From assembly GCA_965656785.1 (NCBI GenBank), contig CBFHLY010000038.1, positions 1 to 19,427 on the forward strand: a stretch of DNA of 19,427 nt. Direction: 5' to 3'. Every line of letters begins with the position of its first letter. The stretch's first letter is position 1. This DNA is from JALQTD01 sp965656785. GTDB lineage: Bacteria > Bacteroidota > Bacteroidia > Flavobacteriales_D > Sanyastnellaceae. Shown here in pieces: positions 16,010-19,427 of the stretch. The translations under genes were made by a program, and so were the position numbers. The notes under the pieces were generated by a model. The model worked only from the letters and a program-made list of their open reading frames with translations, did not search any database and had not been told where the DNA came from.

Positions 16010-16887
16010 TGCCTTCCACCCCATCCATTCACCTTCCGCTCAGGCTAGCCCTCGTTTTATTTGTTGTAGGGTGCGACGCTTTTCACGTGGATGAAATGGA
16101 CTGCGTCGATCCCATTTTGTGTTATCGTGACAACGATGGCGACGGCTTGGGACTTGACCTGCGTGTCCTTTGGGCTTGCCCGGAAAACATCCCTGAAGGC
16201 TACGTCACCACTCCTGGAGACCTTTGCGAAGACTTAGAATCAATGAATTGGAATGGATTTCAGTATCAAAGTTGTCAATTCGAAAATGAGGATTGTCAGC
16301 CCGTAGAATACCAAGGAGTCACCTACGAGGTCATTCTCCACAACAACTACTGCACCTTCGCTCAAGATTTGAGGGTCACCCATACAAGGAACGGCACAGC
16401 AATCCCTGAAGTAACGGGAATCGGCAACTTCACCTCTCAAGGCTATTTTCGGCAAACGCGTTATCCGGAAGAAGGATATTTGTACGGGATTGAATTGCTC
16501 TACCCGAACAACCAGATCTGTCCTTCGGGATGGTGGGGATGCGATTACGATATGCTCGAAAGCTCCCTCAGCCAAATTGCACCCTATGCGAATGCTGGAG
16601 AGGCCGTGAAGAAGGATGGCTTTTGGGAAAACCCCACCGATGACTATTGGAACTTCGGTATGGTCCCGAATGGTGTGTTTCACCAAAACCAAGGGTACAT
16701 GTTTGACGGCTCCTTGGCAGCCTACTGGCTCACTGAGCCGCCCCCTTCATATAATCCCTATGAGGATTATCTGATTTGGTCCCTTGACATCCACGCCAAT
16801 GATGTGGTTGAATTCGAGAACATCGAAAACAGCTGGTTCGGCCTTCATGAATTAAGAGCCACACGGTGCTTCAAGTACGTGTTCTGA
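16009..16887 (+). CDS. Fib_succ_major-type lipoprotein with DxDxDG motif, copy 1
   Basis: 292 residues. The signal peptide ends in lipobox VVGC, with C22 as the lipidated residue. Residues 38-75 (CYRDNDGDGLG... ACPENIPEGYVTTPGDLCED) match the short calcium-loop-like repeat (YxDxDGDGxG...C...GYV...D) common in Bacteroidota surface proteins. Residues ~100-290 match the Fibrobacter succinogenes major paralogous domain: YQGVTYEV, FAQDLR, GYLYGIELL, CPSGWWG (171-177), LESSL, FGMVPNGV, AAYWL, and a terminal RCFK. Start and stop are coupled to the barrel (TAATG at 16007-16011) and to a downstream minigene (TGATG at 16885). Predicted outer-membrane-anchored and surface-exposed; working as a barrel partner is inference from strict pairing. 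Confidence 0.75.
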   Translation: MPSTPSIHLPLRLALVLFVVGCDAFHVDEMDCVDPILCYRDNDGDGLGLDLRVLWACPENIPEGYVTTPGDLCEDLESMNWNGFQYQSCQFENEDCQPVEYQGVTYEVILHNNYCTFAQDLRVTHTRNGTAIPEVTGIGNFTSQGYFRQTRYPEEGYLYGIELLYPNNQICPSGWWGCDYDMLESSLSQIAPYANAGEAVKKDGFWENPTDDYWNFGMVPNGVFHQNQGYMFDGSLAAYWLTEPPPSYNPYEDYLIWSLDIHANDVVEFENIENSWFGLHELRATRCFKYVF

Positions 16888-16931
16888 TGCATTGCTCGGA
16901 TGGGGCCAAACACAAAATCGCAATTCAATGA
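16887..16931 (+). pseudogene. 14-codon coupled minigene: relic of a second hydrolase tail
   Basis: ATG at 16887 overlaps the lipoprotein stop (TGATG), encodes MHCSDGAKHKIAIQ, and its TGA at 16929 overlaps the barrel-2 ATG at 16928. CSDGAKHKIAIQ aligns with the hydrolase C-terminus CSDGSKHKIAIE: ten of twelve residues match, and six further codons differ silently (tgt/tgc, tcc/tcg, aag/aaa, cat/cac, att/atc, atc/att). That pattern indicates divergence while both were full coding tails, followed by deletion of the rest of the second gene. It now forms a translational bridge between cistrons. Confidence 0.75.
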
Positions 16932-19039
16932 GACGCATCCCAACTTGCCTCGTGCTGATTTTGAGTTCGTTTCAGGCTCCTGCACAACTCCTGCCCACGC
17001 GTTCCATCGGGGTGTTTGGTTACCAAACGTTAGAACCGCTGGGATTCAACTCTTCCTATTCGGGGATCGTGGACGAGTGGGGAAGCTTGCCCCTTCCGGT
17101 AATGAATTTGGCTTTGAACAACTGCGGCATCAATGAACGGATATGGCGTCCGACGCGAAGCGTACTGGACGGGCACTATCTACTTACCGGTCAGGTGGAA
17201 ATTGAGAACATTGCCAAGAAATCGAGGGACAGCACGGGGCATGATTCGGATTCAACTCATTTCAGCTTGCTAGGCAATTCATCGAGCCTTGCCGGTGTTC
17301 AACTGGAGTCCTCGGGAGCACGCGATTCCTTTACCTGGCAAGTGTCGGGGCATGCTGGCAGTCAACGTTTTCAGCCTCTTTGGGGTGAGTTCGCACCATG
17401 GGGACAACCTGACTACGATGTGTTGGGTCTGTACGCGGCTGCAGGCTCCGAAGTCACGGATAGGATCCGCATTTCAGGCCGGGTTGCCATGAACAGTTCC
17501 GCTTCGTTGTACACGCACCTAGATCATCAGGCAAAGCAAGAACTCTATGGCAGTGATTCCCTGAGACCCCTAGGTTATTTGATCGATTCTGTAGTGCCGC
17601 CTAGCTACATCTATGACGTGCTCATTATTGAATTGCTTCCGATTGATGAGCCCATACCATTTGAAGCTGTAGCTCAAAAAGAACAGTCGATTCATGCTGC
17701 ATTGAAATTGGAATTCCAAGCACCAAAAGGTGTCTGGCGCCTGACAGTCAACGCAATCAAATCGCGTTGGCACCAACGCATCACCCAGCAGCATGCCGAC
17801 GTGAGACTGCCTTTCGGCCTTCCGAATTCGAGTTTCATGTTGACGCGAGAAACTAAGCACCAAGCCGGGTGGGAGCGATTCGCACTGGGCTTTCGCTCCA
17901 CCTTGAGGGAGACAAATCTTGAATTTTTCTCTGGCGTACGCCGTCAATATCCTGAATTGAGCGGCCCACCACTTGTAAGGGATGCAAGCAATCAAAGGAT
18001 CACCTTAGGCGCGGAAGTTTACAGGCGCAGAGAACGTTTCGAAATAACTGCAAGTGGAAAACTAAGTGCAACGTCAAAGTTTGGTCTTCGGCCAGCTGCC
18101 CTCGTCAACTTCGAATTTTCGCCGAAACGAGAGTTGGTTGGGTTCGTCTCAATCGGGCACGACTGGAGGGAGCCGTCTCCCTTCGAGCACCAATGGAAGT
18201 CGATGCTCAATGCCGATGCGTTAAATTCCCAATCGGACGATGGGATTGTCATGTTTTTATATGACAACTTGCAATGTGAGCGCGCCACTTTCGCTCAGGT
18301 AGGGCTGCGGTATGACTTAGGCAAGCATCCAAGGTCACAATTCGAAATCACAGCTCCAATTGCTTTGATTCATCGGCAATGGAACGTAGACCATCAAGGG
18401 GTAATCTATTCCCCGTTCAATTCTCCTCCGATCTATTGGAACTGGCCTGGTTATTCTGGAATTCTGCTCAGCAGTGAACGTGGTGTTTTATCTGGATTCA
18501 CTGCGAAGGGCTCGCTGTACGCGTCAAAAGGGCTTTCGGTTGGCGCAAATTACACCCTATCTTCTTCATTGCAGAGCAAAGGCGGTGTACTCAATCCTGA
18601 ATATTTAACACCCAGAAACAGATTTCACATTCAAATTGGTTTCGACAAAATATCGCAAAAAGGGCGCGGTGTTAAATTGAATGTTCTCGCTGAGCGAATT
18701 GGCCCCCAGTGGATTTCGGTCGATCATCGTCCCGCGTTAAGTCTATGGTCTATGGGAATGGGACCCCTGGTAGTTGAAAACGAGTTTTCCGACCCGTTTG
18801 TTTCAACACGAATCGATATTGAACTGAGAATGAGCCGAGCATTCGGAGTGCGATTTGACCTAACGCATCATTTCATTCCGTGGGAGACCAACCCGGTTCA
18901 ATGGAGTCACGACGTCGTTTACACCCCCGCCGCAGGACCGGAACAACGACTCATAGGACCTCTTGATGCGAATTTCTCCACGGCATACGCGCCACTCGTC
19001 CCGACGACATTTGGAATGCATATGAAATATCAGTTTTGA
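16928..19039 (+). CDS. TonB-receptor-like outer-membrane beta-barrel, copy 2
   Basis: The ATG at 16928 gives 703 residues and a signal peptide MRRIPTCLVLILSSFQAPAQ. A TTG at 16892 is in frame, but the codons between lie over the hydrolase-tail relic, so ATG is preferred. The mature start LLPTRSIGVFGYQTLEPLG is shared with copy 1. Other shared segments include QLESSGARDSFTWQVSG, RIRISGRVAMN, WREPSPFEHQWKS, LAERIGP and NFSTAYAPLVP. It ends FGMHMKYQF, with the terminal phenylalanine expected of a barrel recognised by BamA. The start overlaps the minigene stop (ATGA) and the stop overlaps the next lipoprotein (TGATG at 19037). The distinct middle regions suggest the two barrels handle different substrates (inference). 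Confidence 0.68.
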   Translation: MRRIPTCLVLILSSFQAPAQLLPTRSIGVFGYQTLEPLGFNSSYSGIVDEWGSLPLPVMNLALNNCGINERIWRPTRSVLDGHYLLTGQVEIENIAKKSRDSTGHDSDSTHFSLLGNSSSLAGVQLESSGARDSFTWQVSGHAGSQRFQPLWGEFAPWGQPDYDVLGLYAAAGSEVTDRIRISGRVAMNSSASLYTHLDHQAKQELYGSDSLRPLGYLIDSVVPPSYIYDVLIIELLPIDEPIPFEAVAQKEQSIHAALKLEFQAPKGVWRLTVNAIKSRWHQRITQQHADVRLPFGLPNSSFMLTRETKHQAGWERFALGFRSTLRETNLEFFSGVRRQYPELSGPPLVRDASNQRITLGAEVYRRRERFEITASGKLSATSKFGLRPAALVNFEFSPKRELVGFVSIGHDWREPSPFEHQWKSMLNADALNSQSDDGIVMFLYDNLQCERATFAQVGLRYDLGKHPRSQFEITAPIALIHRQWNVDHQGVIYSPFNSPPIYWNWPGYSGILLSSERGVLSGFTAKGSLYASKGLSVGANYTLSSSLQSKGGVLNPEYLTPRNRFHIQIGFDKISQKGRGVKLNVLAERIGPQWISVDHRPALSLWSMGMGPLVVENEFSDPFVSTRIDIELRMSRAFGVRFDLTHHFIPWETNPVQWSHDVVYTPAAGPEQRLIGPLDANFSTAYAPLVPTTFGMHMKYQF
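16992..17112 (+). repeat. 121-bp near-identical island, copy 2
   Basis: Partner of 13950-14070 at a constant offset of 3042, with two mismatches only (C/G in the ACCAAAC-TTAG context and G/A in CTGGG-TTC). Identity falls sharply on both sides. Confidence 0.9.
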
Positions 19040-19427
19040 TGATCAACACACAAACCATTCAGCATTGGTCAACTTGCGTGTTGACGTCACTCGTCGTAAT
19101 CGGATGCAGCACGTTTCGCGTTGACCCCAACGAATGCCTCAACCCCGTTGTCTGCTATTACGATTATGATGACGACGGCATCGGAAATGAAAGACTGAAA
19201 ACTTGGGGGTGCCCCGAAGCCGTGCCAGAAGGATATGTAGTCATCGGGGGCGACATGTGCCGCACCGAATCTGCAATCAACTATCAAAATGTGCAACACG
19301 AAGGTTGCATATATGAGGACAAGGACTGTGTTCCCGTCGAATGGCAGGGAGTCACCTATGATGTGGTTCAAATATCTGGCGACTGTTATTTCGCGCAAGA
19401 TTTGCGGGCAACAAAGACTTTAGACGG
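19039..19427 (+). CDS. Fib_succ_major-type lipoprotein, copy 2 (truncated by window end)
   Basis: ATG at 19039 overlaps the barrel stop (TGATG) and the frame is open for 129 codons to the window end. MINTQTIQHWSTCVLTSL then lipobox VIGC (C23) marks a lipoprotein. CYYDYDDDGIGNERLKTWGC, PEGYVVIGGDMC, EWQGVTYDVV and CYFAQDLRATKT align in order with copy 1, covering the DxDxDG segment and the start of the Fib_succ_major domain. The remaining ~160 residues should lie just beyond the window. Paired with barrel 2 in the same way as copy 1 with barrel 1. Confidence 0.8.
   Translation, partial: MINTQTIQHWSTCVLTSLVVIGCSTFRVDPNECLNPVVCYYDYDDDGIGNERLKTWGCPEAVPEGYVVIGGDMCRTESAINYQNVQHEGCIYEDKDCVPVEWQGVTYDVVQISGDCYFAQDLRATKTLD

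Larger units (their letters stand above)
13845..16887 (+). repeat. Tandem duplication unit 1: hydrolase tail + barrel + lipoprotein
   Basis: Homology with the following unit starts at the last 12 codons of the hydrolase (CSDGSKHKIAIE) and continues through the barrel and the lipoprotein. The two units have the same order and overlapping junctions throughout. Overall divergence is high (roughly half of the barrel residues identical by eye), so the duplication is old. Confidence 0.8.
16893..19427 (+). repeat. Tandem duplication unit 2 (continues past the window)
   Basis: It repeats the order hydrolase tail (relic) + barrel + lipoprotein of 13845-16887. The unit is cut inside its lipoprotein by the window end, so whether a third unit follows cannot be seen. 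Confidence 0.8.

Noticed and set aside
19087..19398. Minus-strand 103-codon frame at the window end
   Set aside because: Lies antisense to the truncated lipoprotein, whose lipobox, DxDxDG loop and conserved domain show the plus strand is coding.

Overview
The window reads as a Bacteroidota chromosome segment, probably from a Flavobacteriales-like marine lineage (lineage is inference). The support is four proteins ending in recognisable type IX secretion (T9SS) type A sorting tails with PNP motifs, SusC/TonB-receptor-like barrels, a Fibrobacter-succinogenes-type lipoprotein domain, and a VGIGT/coiled-coil protein of a kind common in this phylum. All convincing genes are on the + strand. No tRNA, rRNA, CRISPR or transposase gene was found.

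Cluster A (about 990-8641) holds three T9SS cargo genes: a very large propeller/beta-helix protein (body 1146-5123) and two tandem paralogues (5190-6869 and 6938-8641). Positions 8642-10091 are a gene-poor gap with a strong hairpin terminator, degenerate ordered repeats and one small possible gene. A block related to the first ~465 bases of the window recurs at 9538-10002 with no net length change over its best-matched part. One copy therefore lies upstream of each gene cluster.

Cluster B (10092 to the window end) is a tightly packed operon in which every adjacent pair of reading frames overlaps by 1 or 4 bases. It encodes a VGIGT coiled-coil protein, a GH5-like/DUF5060-like T9SS-exported glycoside hydrolase, and then two successive pairs of an outer-membrane beta-barrel and a Fib_succ_major-type lipoprotein; the last lipoprotein is cut by the window end. 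The two pairs are a tandem duplication. The last 12 codons of a second hydrolase gene survive between them as a 14-codon coupled minigene, so the ancestral unit was probably hydrolase + barrel + lipoprotein.

The points most worth a second look are these. The first gene of each cluster has its signal peptide cut off from the mature protein by a single-base lesion or recoding site: an in-frame TAA at 1101, and a +1 shift at TTT-TAA-A at 10251. A 121-bp island is 98% identical between otherwise diverged barrel genes. The hydrolase-barrel-lipoprotein module resembles a polysaccharide-utilisation locus in logic but lacks a recognisable SusD. Functions beyond the family level are inference.
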